Assembly (NCBI RefSeq): GCF_028416595.1
Contig: NZ_JAMQKC010000022.1
Span: 1 to 45,162, forward strand
Length of the DNA stretch: 45,162 nt
Source: Aquibacillus salsiterrae
GTDB taxonomy: Bacteria > Bacillota > Bacilli > Bacillales > Amphibacillaceae
Direction: 5' to 3'
The position numbers and the translations under genes were made by a program. This document shows, one piece after another, positions 18,292-28,160 of the stretch (positions are counted from its first letter, which is position 1; each line of letters opens with the position of its first letter). A model generated the notes under the pieces. It did no database searches, was not told where the DNA came from, and saw nothing but the letters and a program-made list of their open reading frames with translations.

Positions 18292-19438
18292 TTTATTTCG
18301 AAATAATATTCGTGAATACGGAATGATTATTGCCCTTGTCTTAATCACAGCGCTGTTCTGGGTTTTAACAGGTGGTATAACGTTCAATTCATTGAATTTG
18401 ACAAACTTAATCTTGCAAAATGGTTATATATTGGTCCTTGCTGTAGGGATGGTTTTAGTTATTATAACTGGTAATATTGATTTATCAGTGGGCTCTGTTG
18501 TTGCTTTCGTTGGGGCGATTGCAGGGGTACTGATGATAAACAATAATGTACCAGTTTGGTTAGCTATCATATTATCCTTAGTAGTCGGAGCAATCATTGG
18601 GATTTGGCAAGGATTTTGGATTGCTTATGTTGGTATTCCTTCTTTTATTGTTACATTAGCGGGCATGTTGATCTTTAGAGGACTTACGCTATATTTACTC
18701 GATGGAAAATCTTTGGCTCCTTTTCCAGATTCGTTTGGAATGTTTAGTAGTGGATTTTTACCAAATATAGGTAGTGGCGACTTCCACATATTGTCGATGG
18801 TTTTATCTGTAATTCTATCTATCTTTTTAATTTACCTAGAAATAAATAAACGAAAAAGGCAGTTAAATTATAATTTTCAAGTAGTGCCAATGTGGATTAT
18901 GGTAACTAAATTGGTCCTGTTACTATATGTGATAAACTGGTTCACCTATAAATTAGCACTAAATAAAGGGATACCAATCGTATTATTAATTGTGCTTGCG
19001 CTTATTTTTATCTACACATTTATTATGAAAAATACAGTGTCCGGTCGCCATATTTATGCAACTGGTGGTAACAAAAAAGCAGCTGATTTATCTGGAATTA
19101 AAACAAAACGAGTAGAATTCTGGGTATTTGTCAATAATGGCATCATTGCAGCATTAGCTGGTTTAATGTTTGCTTCTCGATTAAATTCCGCAACACCTTC
19201 AGCAGGTAACATGCTTGAGTTGGATGCCATTGCTGCCGTATTTATTGGTGGTGCATCAATGTCCGGCGGGGTTGGTACTGTTATTGGTGCTATTGTTGGT
19301 GGTTTAGTAATGGGTGTCATGAACAATGGGATGTCGTTGATTGGAATTGGAATTGACTGGCAACAGGCCATTAAAGGAATGGTATTATTACTTGCGGTTG
19401 GATTCGACGTATTCAATAAAAAAAGAGCAGGAAAGTAA
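18275..19438 (+). CDS. Sugar ABC transporter permease (GguB-like), module 2
   Basis: The 387-residue polytopic membrane protein is paralogous to the permease at 8847: [51 protein letters not shown] and [19 protein letters not shown]. The GTG at 18275 was chosen because GGAGGTG lies 6 nt upstream; this places the start inside the ATPase gene. It forms the transmembrane pathway of the second monosaccharide importer. The strong terminator directly behind it ends the operon. Confidence 0.92.
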   Translation: MQTLINLFRNNIREYGMIIALVLITALFWVLTGGITFNSLNLTNLILQNGYILVLAVGMVLVIITGNIDLSVGSVVAFVGAIAGVLMINNNVPVWLAIILSLVVGAIIGIWQGFWIAYVGIPSFIVTLAGMLIFRGLTLYLLDGKSLAPFPDSFGMFSSGFLPNIGSGDFHILSMVLSVILSIFLIYLEINKRKRQLNYNFQVVPMWIMVTKLVLLLYVINWFTYKLALNKGIPIVLLIVLALIFIYTFIMKNTVSGRHIYATGGNKKAADLSGIKTKRVEFWVFVNNGIIAALAGLMFASRLNSATPSAGNMLELDAIAAVFIGGASMSGGVGTVIGAIVGGLVMGVMNNGMSLIGIGIDWQQAIKGMVLLLAVGFDVFNKKRAGK

Positions 19439-19444
19439 GATAAG

Positions 19445-19493
19445 GACGGTTCACCTGTGGCCCAGTTTTTGGGCTCAGGGACCGTCTTTTTTT
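19445..19493 (+). terminator. Rho-independent terminator of the module 2 transporter operon
   Basis: GACGGT (19445-19450) pairs with ACCGTC (19481-19486) around an inner GCCC/GGGC stem, followed by a long T tract. In the remaining 19494-19905 I see no gene and no confident regulatory site. Confidence 0.85.
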
Positions 19494-19905
19494 ATAAGGT
19501 AAGAAGGTACAAAAAATCCTAGCATGGATAACATTCAGCGACAGCCACGTCCAGCTTCAGCGTGATAATAAAGAAAATTTAAAGATGTCCCCCCAGCTGT
19601 CTCCCTAAAGGCTGAACAAGCCGCTCGTTCTCGTGTGAATTTGGAATTTCCGTTAGCACTCTGCTAGGACCAGTGTTAATTACTATAGTTGCAAAAACAA
19701 TCGAATCAATTCTGTGTAATCACGAAAGGCAAGTACCCCCTATTAAATTGTAAATGATATTCACCTTTTTTACAGATTTCTGACTAGATAGCATGGTAAA
19801 ATAAATAGATAATAGTGTGATTTAAGTAAAAGCGTATGTTGACTAATCCACGAATGATTAATATTGATGTATGTTAAGGCAAAATGACCGAAAAAGGTGA
19901 GGAAT

Positions 19906-20805
19906 ATGAATTATAATGGTGCTTCTGATTTATTAGACTTAGTCAGTGGATATTTCGAGGATAAAACCTTATTTTTGTCGCAAATAAATGACGGAACCCT
20001 TACTGTTATTAAAACATTAGAGGGGCAAAACAGTATGATTAATCTTGCTGAAGGTCAGAAACTTCAGATTGAGGACTCTTACTGACAAAGAATTTATTTT
20101 GGTGGTCGTGAACCACTTTTAATTAATGACACTTCTAAACATCCACTTACAAGAGATTTATCGATTACAAAGCAAGCTAATATAGGTTCTTATGTAGGTG
20201 TGCCTGTTTTCTATCAAAATGGCGAGATGTTTGGAACATTATGTGCAATTGATAGTGCCCCATCGCATTTTACGGAAAAAGACATTCATATACTTGAAAG
20301 GTTTTCGAACTTATTTAGCTATGTCATTGAGTTAGAAAAACAAGTTCAACTCGATTCATTAACAGAACTATATAGTAGAAGATATTTAGTTGATCGGATG
20401 GAAAATGTCGATAAAGGAATGGTCATGCTAATAGATTTAGATGGATTTAAAGAAGTAAATGATACGTATGGGCATGATGTTGGTGACTTAGTGTTAATAG
20501 AAGTTGGTCATCGTTTGAAATCTTTAAGTAGTAGTAAGTTAGTTTTTCGTTTAGGTGGTGACGAATTTATTATCCTTTTTCCAGGCGAGCAAGACGATTT
20601 CTTAATGAGGGAAAACGCACGCCTTATCTTAAATAGCTTGTCAACATGGGATAACTTTAGCCATGCTGTTTCTATTTCTGCATCTATCGGAATCGTGAAA
20701 ATGGAGCATCCAACTAAGTTAAACGATATGTTAAAGAAAGTTGATAACGCGATGTATAGGGCTAAAGGGAAAGGGAAAAATTGTTTGCACTTTGATTCCA
20801 TGTAA
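19906..20805 (+). CDS. GAF-GGDEF diguanylate cyclase with in-frame TGA at the GAF cysteine (putative selenoprotein)
   Basis: One frame of 300 codons is interrupted only by TGA at 20083-20085 (codon 60). The N-terminal GAF domain (about 1-145) reads EDSY-TGA-QRIYFGGREPLL; homologous GAF domains usually have SYC or SFC there, so TGA replaces a cysteine. The C-terminal GGDEF domain (about 150-297) has DLDGFKEVNDTYGHD and intact RLGGDEF, so it should make cyclic di-GMP in the cytosol; the RxxD inhibitory site is absent. The ATG at 19906 has AAGGTGAGG upstream. A hairpin 21 nt after the TGA has SECIS-like geometry. Reading TGA as Sec (or Cys) gives a 299-residue protein; the alternative is a broken gene whose downstream frame happens to be intact. 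Confidence 0.72.
20102..20116 (+). promoter_or_regulatory. SECIS-like hairpin in the GAF-GGDEF gene
   Basis: GTGGT and ACCAC form a perfect 5-bp stem around loop CGTGA, with the loop starting 21 nt after the TGA and G as its second base. The hairpin at 23818 in the second GAF gene has the same stem, spacing and almost the same loop. Part of the similarity comes from the shared GGREPL peptide. Confidence 0.5.
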
Positions 20806-20823
20806 ATGATAGGGAATGAACAC

Positions 20824-20911
20824 CCTTTAGCATGAAAAAATTATACAAACGAGCATGCACCGACTAAAAATCTGAATATTGGTATTTTTGCCCATTGCAC
20901 GATGCTAAAGG
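20824..20911. other. Long-range inverted repeat after the GAF-GGDEF gene
   Basis: CCTTTAGCAT (20824-20833) is complementary to ATGCTAAAGG (20902-20911) with 68 nt between. There is no T tract; it may be a structured 3' end or the remains of a small element. Confidence 0.35.
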
Positions 20912-20962
20912 CTTTCGTAAACTTAGACTAAAGAACTGCTTTTCTGGAAGGAGAGCTAACAG

Positions 20963-22333
20963 TTGGATTTACATAACAAGATTTCTAAGCTTTCAAAAGA
21001 TGAGTTGGTTGAATTGATTATGTATCTTATTGATGGGGATGAGGATGTTGAAAAAAAGCTAGAATATAAGTTAATTTCCCCTGACGATGAGGTGAAAGCT
21101 AGTAAACAACTAATTCGGAAGTACATTAATGAAAATAAATGGCGAGGGTATATTTCTTGGAGAAACGTTCATGCATCACTTCAAGGAGCTGATATGGTTC
21201 TAGGTAAAGGAAGAACAAAGCTTGTTAATGGGGAAGAAGAAACAGCAATCCAGTTAGGGCTAACTGTATTATCGATGGTGATGGATATGCTCCAGTACAC
21301 GGACGATTCTGGCGGTGAGATCGGCTTTGTGGTAAATAGGAGCATTTCCCTGCTGAAGGATGCATCTTCGTTAGTTCTTGTTTCTAAGGATTACCATGTT
21401 CAAGACAAAAGTTTTGAGCTTATCTTAAAGGAAGCAATGCAGAAGCGTTACGATGGCTTTAGCGATACCCGATTTGATTTATTAGAGGTGTGTACCATCT
21501 ATTCTGGTCGACCGTCTATTAGGACAAAACTAGAGGAAACATTGGAAAAACTTCTTAGTCAAGTTAGCAAAGCAGCCTCTTGGTCGGTTAATTATGAGCA
21601 ACAGGCAATTAGACGACTACAACTGAAAGTGATGGAAACGAATGGTGAATTTGATCAAGTGGGTCAGTTTATTTACCAAAATTTACAATATAGTGATTTT
21701 AGAAAAATGGCAATTGAAAAGGAATTAGATGAAAGTAATTTTGATGCAGCATTAAAGCTTTGTCAGGATGGGGAAAAGAATGACAGTATGTATCCCGGTC
21801 TCGTAAAGGATTGGAAGAGCTATCGTTTACAGATCTATGAAAGACAGGATGACACGGAAAAACAAAAGGAGCTTCTGCTTGATTTTGTTTATGCCAATGA
21901 CTACGAGTCTTATGCGAAATTAAAAGATCTTTGTTCAAAACAGGAATGGGAAACGGTCGTTGAACAATTATTTGACACGTTTGAAAAGCGGGATCGTTAT
22001 TTACCAAATGTCTATCAGTATATTGCTCAAGAAGAAAATCGAACAGATAAACTTCTTTTGTATTGTGAAAAGTCACCGATTACGATTATGGACCTTTATC
22101 CATACTTGCTGGATGATTACCCGGATAGGGCGGAGGAAATCTTTACTGCCTATTTGCAAAAGGAAGCAGAGGCAGCAGGGAATAGGAAGCAATACCGCAA
22201 TGTTTGTAAGAAGTTAAAAAGATTTCATTCCGCATTTGGGGATGCAACGTTTGCTGAGTTGGTAGCGGAACTGAAGCGTACCTATGAGCGAAAACCTGCT
22301 TTTGTAAATGAACTGGAAAAAGTAGAGATATAA
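20963..22333 (+). CDS. Conserved hypothetical protein, helical, 456 residues
   Basis: The TTG start has GGAGAG upstream and the frame runs uninterrupted to TAA. The product has no signal peptide or membrane segment and looks almost wholly helical, with a middle part (about 200-400) resembling TPR-like solenoid repeats (FDAALKLCQDGEKNDSMYPGL, LLLDFVYANDYESYAKLKDL). It resembles the C-terminal region of bacillus proteins found near or fused to SWIM zinc fingers, but no SWIM motif (CxCx8-12CxH) is present and I do not assign a function. A bidirectional terminator separates it from the convergent aldo/keto reductase gene. Confidence 0.7.
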   Translation: MDLHNKISKLSKDELVELIMYLIDGDEDVEKKLEYKLISPDDEVKASKQLIRKYINENKWRGYISWRNVHASLQGADMVLGKGRTKLVNGEEETAIQLGLTVLSMVMDMLQYTDDSGGEIGFVVNRSISLLKDASSLVLVSKDYHVQDKSFELILKEAMQKRYDGFSDTRFDLLEVCTIYSGRPSIRTKLEETLEKLLSQVSKAASWSVNYEQQAIRRLQLKVMETNGEFDQVGQFIYQNLQYSDFRKMAIEKELDESNFDAALKLCQDGEKNDSMYPGLVKDWKSYRLQIYERQDDTEKQKELLLDFVYANDYESYAKLKDLCSKQEWETVVEQLFDTFEKRDRYLPNVYQYIAQEENRTDKLLLYCEKSPITIMDLYPYLLDDYPDRAEEIFTAYLQKEAEAAGNRKQYRNVCKKLKRFHSAFGDATFAELVAELKRTYERKPAFVNELEKVEI

Positions 22334-22363
22334 ATCGGTGTGGAGCCCTATTACTGTAACGAT

Positions 22364-22408
22364 AAAAGGGTTCAAGAACAAAAGTATTGTTCTTGAACCC
22401 TTTTTTGC
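22364..22408. terminator. Bidirectional terminator
   Basis: A perfect 18-bp inverted repeat (22364-22381 with 22387-22404) has loop AAGTA, T residues on one side and A residues on the other. It serves the gene at 20963 and possibly the opposing gene at 22473. Confidence 0.9.
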
Positions 22409-22472
22409 TGATAAGATCAGTTGATGTAGGTAACAAGTAAATTTAGCTACGTCCCAACTTGCGCTTTTCTAA

Positions 22473-23315
22473 TTATATTTTGTTGAATTCGTCTGGGTCA
22501 GCGAAGGCGCGTTGGTTTGTATCTAGTGCATCGATTGCTGCCATGTCTTCTGCTGTTAGTTCGAAATCAAAGACGTTAGCATTATCGATAATCCGATGTT
22601 CTTTAATTGATTTTGGAATGGTCACCACTTCACTTTGCAGGTCCCAACGGATAATTACTTGGGCAGGTGATTTACCATACTTTTCACCGATTTCTTTCAA
22701 TGTTGGATTGTCTAACAGCTCTCCTTGCTTAAGTGGGGACCATGCCTCTAATTGGATGCCATGCTGTTTGCAATATGCACGCAATTCTTTTTGAGCAAAG
22801 TTTGGATGGAATTCCACTTGATTGACCATTGGCTTAACCTCTGCATCCTTTAGTAATTCATCAATATGATGCTCCTTAAAGTTGCTAACACCAATTGCTC
22901 GAACTTTCCCATCCTTGTATAACTTTTCCATCGCTTTCCATGATTCTTTAAATTTTCCCTGTGCTGGAACTGGCCAGTGAATCAAATAAAGATCTAGGTA
23001 ATCTAAGCCTAGCTTCTTTAAACTTGTTTCATAAGCAGCTAAAGTCGATTCGTAGCCTTGGTCACTGTTCCAAAGCTTCGATGTTACAAAAAGTTCTTCG
23101 CGAGCAACACCAGCTTCTTGGATACCTTGGCCAACACCTTCTTCGTTTTTGTAAATAGCAGCAGTATCAATGCTCCGGTACCCATTTTTAATGGCAGCTT
23201 TCACCGAATCGACTGCTTCTTGGCCGTCTTGTACTTTAAACACACCTAATCCTAGCCAAGGCATTTTCACACCATTATGTAAAGTTGTTGTATCTTGTAA
23301 ACTTTTTACCATCAT
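22473..23315 (-). CDS. Aldo/keto reductase (2,5-diketo-D-gluconate reductase type)
   Basis: The 280-residue NADPH-dependent TIM-barrel oxidoreductase belongs to the AKR5 group (YvgN/DkgA-like) and reduces aldehydes and ketones in the cytosol. The catalytic tetrad is visible: Asp in RSIDTAAIY, Tyr in the same motif, Lys in LFVTSKLW and His in LYLIHWP. The signature [13 protein letters not shown] and the cofactor-binding [10 protein letters not shown] are intact. The start has GGAGGT 6 nt upstream. It is monocistronic and converges on the gene at 20963. The substrate is not indicated by the context. Confidence 0.9.
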   Translation of the reverse strand: MMVKSLQDTTTLHNGVKMPWLGLGVFKVQDGQEAVDSVKAAIKNGYRSIDTAAIYKNEEGVGQGIQEAGVAREELFVTSKLWNSDQGYESTLAAYETSLKKLGLDYLDLYLIHWPVPAQGKFKESWKAMEKLYKDGKVRAIGVSNFKEHHIDELLKDAEVKPMVNQVEFHPNFAQKELRAYCKQHGIQLEAWSPLKQGELLDNPTLKEIGEKYGKSPAQVIIRWDLQSEVVTIPKSIKEHRIIDNANVFDFELTAEDMAAIDALDTNQRAFADPDEFNKI

Positions 23316-23600
23316 GAATTACCTCCTTTTGATTGTCTCCTTATAATTTTCGCATAATTTAAAAAAAATACAAATGAAACGCTTCCAAGTTGGTTGAAAT
23401 GCTTGCTAGGAGCCATAATAGACATGACTACGTTGGTCTTCATTCCCTCGGATTGACTACCACCGTTCCTTTTGGATGAAAAAGTGGAAAGCATATAGAG
23501 CTGAGTAATTAAGCCATCATTTTTAAGCTTTTATGTTATTATTGCTTTATTGTACATATTTTTTTGTATACCCACCCTCAAGAGTAAAGGAGGTTTGTAA

Positions 23601-24452
23601 ATGGCTGAGCAACCAATGCATTTTCGATCTTTGGAAGAAGCATCCCATAGTATATTCGATTTGTTGAGTGATTTCGTTGGGATTAATACATTTTTTATTG
23701 CGAAAAATGATGGCTATCAAGTGGATATATTGGAAGTATTAAATAAAGACTATACCCTTCTTGAGTCAGGATTTCAAATTGAATTTCAACAATCGTATTG
23801 AGTACTTATTGTAAAGGGTGGTCGGGAACCACTCGTTATTCCTGATTTAAATAAGAATGAAATGACAAAGGATATGGACGTCACCAAAGCTTTCGGCGGG
23901 GGATGTTTGATAGGGGTTCCACTTGTTTTTAAAAATGGAAAAAAATTCGGGACTTTGTGTGGGATGGATGATAAACCTTATAACTTTACTGAGAAAGATA
24001 TTCAACTATTTGTCAATCTAGCAAGTATGATTTCTTATGTGTTAGAGGTCGACGATGCCTATAAGGAGATTACAAGGTTATCGGCGCCGATTGTACCTAT
24101 CTGTGAAGGGGTGGCCATCCTGCCTTTGGTCGGTAAGCTGCGAGAAGAAAGGGCTAGCGAGGTGACAACAATTGTTGTTAAAGAAAGTCAACAATTGAAT
24201 CTAGACTACTTGATTATTGATCTATCAGGTGCAAGTGAAATAGAAAATGAAGAAGCAGAACCAATGTTAAAGATGGTTAATGTTTTAAGCCTAGTCGGCA
24301 TACAAGTAATCTTTACCGGAATGCGCCCTGAATTTGCGAGGCATGCATTGTCAGCTTATCACGAGTTAGGTAACCCTTTATTTAGCACAAATCTTGAAAG
24401 GGCATTACATTTAACGGGGGTAGAAATCAAAAGAAAGAATAAACTAGACTAG
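23601..24452 (+). CDS. GAF-STAS signalling protein with in-frame TGA at the GAF cysteine (putative selenoprotein)
   Basis: One frame of 284 codons carries a single internal TGA at 23799-23801 (codon 67). The GAF domain (about 1-150) reads QQSY-TGA-VLIVKGGREPLVIPD, with the TGA at the same position as in the GAF-GGDEF gene, where the family has Cys. The C-terminal STAS domain (about 165-278), with PIVPICEGVAILPLVGKL and IIDLSGASEIE, resembles RsbR-type stressosome proteins; Ser in DLSG is at the site usually phosphorylated as Thr or Ser. The ATG at 23601 has AAAGGAGG upstream. A SECIS-like hairpin follows. The intact second half argues against a pseudogene. Likely role: a redox or ligand sensor feeding a partner-switching pathway; that role is inference. 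Confidence 0.72.
23818..23832 (+). promoter_or_regulatory. SECIS-like hairpin in the GAF-STAS gene
   Basis: GTGGT and ACCAC enclose loop CGGGA. The stem can extend by a G-T and a G-C pair to 7 bp. The loop begins 21 nt after the TGA, the same spacing as in the GAF-GGDEF gene, with G as second loop base. Confidence 0.52.
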
Positions 24453-24469
24453 TCTTAGTACTAGATTTG

Positions 24470-24506
24470 GGGTCAGAATCTGTGGTGTTCATGCAGCGTC
24501 TGACCC
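24470..24506. terminator. GGGTCAGA hairpin after the GAF-STAS gene
   Basis: GGGTCAGA (24470-24477) pairs with TCTGACCC (24499-24506). It belongs to the loose family of GTCAGG/CCTGAC hairpins seen again near 39930, 41733, 42221 and 44951. Confidence 0.5.
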
Positions 24507-24627
24507 TGTTCAAACGTTTAAACAACTTTTATTCGACAAAGTTTGGACGAACGGTGATAGGCGGTATCAAAAAAATTGGTCTATTTATCTATTAAACTTA
24601 ATAGATTGGAGGTAGGAGGTGTATTCT

Positions 24628-25089
24628 TTGGTTCAAATCGGGAAAGAAATTTTTGGTGATCATGTTTCGCAGCTAGTCACAATTGTTGTTAGTTTGTCAT
24701 TAGCTATTGTTGCCCAAAAGCTATCTGGAGATATTGCAAACATGTCTTTTATAACATTTATTATGGATGGTTATGGGTTAATGGATAGTAATCCGGAGGT
24801 TGGCTTTTTTTCAAATATTTTGTTGCCATTCGTCATGTACTTCCTATCTTGTGCGTTGCTGTTGTGGATAGGGATTTGCAATTTAGTGACATGTAATGAC
24901 GAGCGTGACAAATCCAATGTTGTGTTAAAAGCTATATTAGGCTATCTGCAGCTTATAATGTTTGGAATGCTATTAGTCATGTCGGGTACATTATTTGCTT
25001 ATTTTATGCTACTTATATTTACAGCGCTTATTTTGACGCTGATACTGGACTATGCAGCATCATACACCGATATGGAGAAAAGTACATAA
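24628..25089 (+). CDS. Hypothetical membrane protein, 153 residues
   Basis: The product has about four hydrophobic segments (roughly residues 12-30, 60-85, 107-128 and 128-147), predicting an integral membrane protein; I recognise no family. The start is uncertain: the TTG at 24628 has AGGAGGT 7 nt upstream, while a GTG at 24619 could use a second GGAGGT. It is preceded by a hairpin and followed by the repeat region, so it is probably monocistronic. Confidence 0.55.
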   Translation: MVQIGKEIFGDHVSQLVTIVVSLSLAIVAQKLSGDIANMSFITFIMDGYGLMDSNPEVGFFSNILLPFVMYFLSCALLLWIGICNLVTCNDERDKSNVVLKAILGYLQLIMFGMLLVMSGTLFAYFMLLIFTALILTLILDYAASYTDMEKST

Positions 25090-25261
25090 TCGCTGCGTTT
25101 ACCATTTCTTTATTTTTTGACACAACAAGGTGGTTACGACTAGAAGTATAGGTGGTGTAAAAGACGGAAGTTAGAATAAAAATGATGACTATAAAAAGAA
25201 AGAGCAATTCTTCAGGCAGGAGAAATGCTCTTTTCATTGAAAGATAATAAAGTATAAAAAA

Positions 25262-25808
25262 TTCAAGACCTGTCTAGCTCCAAGCGCAGAATCGAGGCTG
25301 AATTCGGACAGAAAAGAGTGAATCCGAGTAGATTGAGTCCGAATAGAGGTTGGATTCGGACAGAAAAGAGCGAATCCGAGTAGATTGAGTCCGAATCGAG
25401 GTTGGATTCGGACAGGAAAGAGCGAATCCGAGTAGATTGAGTCCGAATCGAGGTTGAATTCGGACAGAAAAGACTAAATTTGAGTAGATTGGTCCGAATC
25501 GAGGCTGAATTCGGACAGAATAGAGCGAATCTGAGTAGATTGAGTCCGAATCGAGGCTGAATTCGGACAGAAAAGAGCGAATCCGAGTAGATTGAGTCCG
25601 AATTGAGGTTGGATTCGGACAGAAAAGAGCAAATCCGAGTAGATTGAGTCCGAATAGAGGTTGGATTCGGACAGGAAAGAGCGAATCCGAGTAGATTGAG
25701 TCCGAATCGAGGCTGAATTCGGACAGAAAAGAGTGAATTCCCGCTTCTCCAGCCATTACGAGGCTAAGCTTTCCCTGAGGTGATCAAGGCGAGACTAGCG
25801 CTTTTCTT
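25262..25808. repeat. Dispersed repeat split by the 52-bp array
   Basis: The left end (CCTGTCTAGCTCCAAGCGC, 25269-25287) and right end (GCGCTTTTCTT, about 25799-25808) match the termini of the dispersed element seen at 5829 and 32893, but the interior is the 52-bp tandem array at 25290-25740. Confidence 0.6.
25290..25740. repeat. Tandem array of eight 52-bp hairpin units
   Basis: Units start at 25320, 25372, 25424, 25476, 25527, 25579, 25631 and 25683 (one is 51 bp), with partial units at both ends. Each unit holds GTCCGAAT ... ATTCGGAC, an 8-9 bp stem with a loop of 7-9 nt, then a linker with GAAAAGAGC. A second pairing, GGATTCG with the CGAATCC of the next unit, is possible. A minus-strand reading frame through the array is a by-product of the repeats. 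The array fills most of the gap 25090-25963. Confidence 0.9.
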
Positions 25809-25811
25809 TCT

Positions 25812-25936
25812 GACTAGCTCCAGCGCCTAGCCCGCCTGAGGTCTTAAGTCAATCCCTTCTGTGGCAAAGACCACCACGCCACGTCAGGTCTTGTCTTATG
25901 CCTGTCGGGTCTAGCAAGGCGCTTTCGCTTTTCTTA
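25812..25936. repeat. Dispersed TAGCTCC...GCTTTTCTT repeat, second full copy
   Basis: The element begins GACTAGCTCCAGCGC and ends GCGCTTTCGCTTTTCTTA. It shares the interior GGCAAAGACCACCACG and the TCTTATGCCTG segment with the copy at 5829-5954, and lies directly beside the split copy. Confidence 0.75.
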
Positions 25937-25948
25937 TAATAACAATGA

Positions 25949-26917
<969 letters not shown>

Positions 26918-27040
26918 TGCAACTAAACCAATGGGGAGATGAAGCGGTAATTACACAACATGGGCGTTACCTGTCAATTTCTGTAACAGACTTGTCATTA
27001 CTCCTCGTAATTTGGTTTAAGTGTTAAGGTTACACATGGT

Positions 27041-27084
27041 AAAAAAGGGGGTATTTACTTATGTCAGCTTAAGTAAGATACCCC
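27041..27084 (-). terminator. Terminator of the degV-like gene
   Basis: GGGGTATTTACTTA (27048-27061) pairs imperfectly with TAAGTAAGATACCCC (27070-27084). Read on the minus strand it ends in a run of six T residues. Confidence 0.8.
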
Positions 27085-27096
27085 AAAAAACAGGAC

Positions 27097-27948
27097 TTAT
27101 ACTTCTAATCCGGCGATACCAAAGCCTCCGGGTCCTGCGTGGGTCGATATCATGGCACCAGCTTCGATCCAAGTAATCTCTTTGAATCCAGCCTTCTGTA
27201 TCATTTCGTCCACCTGGTGTTTGACCTTTTCATCAAGTCCGAGTGAGTAAATTAGATAAATACGTTCTTTGTCGAGGTTATATTGCTCGAAATATTCAGC
27301 TAAGAGTTTTTCTGCAATCGTGCTCATTTTTCCGCGGTATTTCTTTGTGGAAACGAGTTTACCGTCAACTAAATCAATCCTTGGTTTAATTTTTAACAAA
27401 GCAGCTCCGAGATAAGCTGCGTTACTGACACGTCCGCCAGCCCGTAAAAATTCGAGTTTTCCAGGAACAAATGCGAGCCTCGTTTTAGGAATCTTTGCCA
27501 TTATTTTCTGCGTGAGCTCATTCGGAGTAATATCTGGCTGATTTTCTATTAACGAAACTGCATACATCACCATAGCGGCAAGCCCGCCTGTTACATTTAA
27601 AGCATCAATTAAGTGTACATCGTTTAATTCCTTTGCTGCATTTACTGCATTTTGAAATGACGAAGATGCTTTTGAAGTGTACCCAATATGAACAGTTGTA
27701 CAACCTGGATTGTCTGCTTGAATTTGTTTGAAAAACTCCAGGTATTCATGGATATTGGTAGCTGTTGTCGAGGGTATTTGTTTGGTACGGTCATAGAAGT
27801 CATATATTTCCTGCACGGGTAAAGAACCATCTAAATAATCCTTCCCATCCATGATGATGTGCATTGGAACTACATGAACACTGTGTTTCTTTGCTAGATC
27901 GTTTGGTAAATCTGCTCCACTTTCCGTTGTTATAATTATTTTTTTCAA
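27097..27948 (-). CDS. DegV family fatty-acid-binding protein (FakB-like)
   Basis: The 283-residue protein belongs to the DegV/FakB family, which binds a fatty acid and presents it to fatty-acid kinase FakA in the cytosol. Family marks are the N-terminal IIITTESGADLPNDL, PSTTATNIHEYLEFF around the ligand site, and HAGPGGFGIA near the C-terminus. The frame stays open to 28101, but the TTG at 27948 with AAAGGGG upstream gives the normal DegV N-terminus. Many Bacillaceae carry several DegV paralogues, and no fakA is next to this one. The specific lipid is unknown. Confidence 0.85.
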   Translation of the reverse strand: MKKIIITTESGADLPNDLAKKHSVHVVPMHIIMDGKDYLDGSLPVQEIYDFYDRTKQIPSTTATNIHEYLEFFKQIQADNPGCTTVHIGYTSKASSSFQNAVNAAKELNDVHLIDALNVTGGLAAMVMYAVSLIENQPDITPNELTQKIMAKIPKTRLAFVPGKLEFLRAGGRVSNAAYLGAALLKIKPRIDLVDGKLVSTKKYRGKMSTIAEKLLAEYFEQYNLDKERIYLIYSLGLDEKVKHQVDEMIQKAGFKEITWIEAGAMISTHAGPGGFGIAGLEV

Positions 27949-28160
27949 GAATGAACCCCTTTCTCGAACAATTTCCACTAATAGTATATATTCTACTAAA
28001 GTGCTTATACACCCTGGGTGATCGTGAATGAAATGGGAAAAAAGCACCAACTTGTCCGTTTCGAAAGGGTAAAATACCGGTATGTTGTGTGAACAGCACA
28101 AAGAAGAGGTTCTCGCAAGTCCTAGTAGTGTACAAGAGCTCGAGAACCATCTACAACACC

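Noticed and set aside
23371-23385. A cre site before the aldo/keto reductase gene (GAAACGCTTCC)
   Set aside because: The spacing is one base short of the cre consensus and it lies outside the expected promoter region.
25274-25756. A 160-codon minus-strand reading frame through the first array
   Set aside because: It is a by-product of the 52-bp repeats (three units equal 52 codons), has no ribosome site, and the sequence pattern follows DNA hairpins rather than codons.
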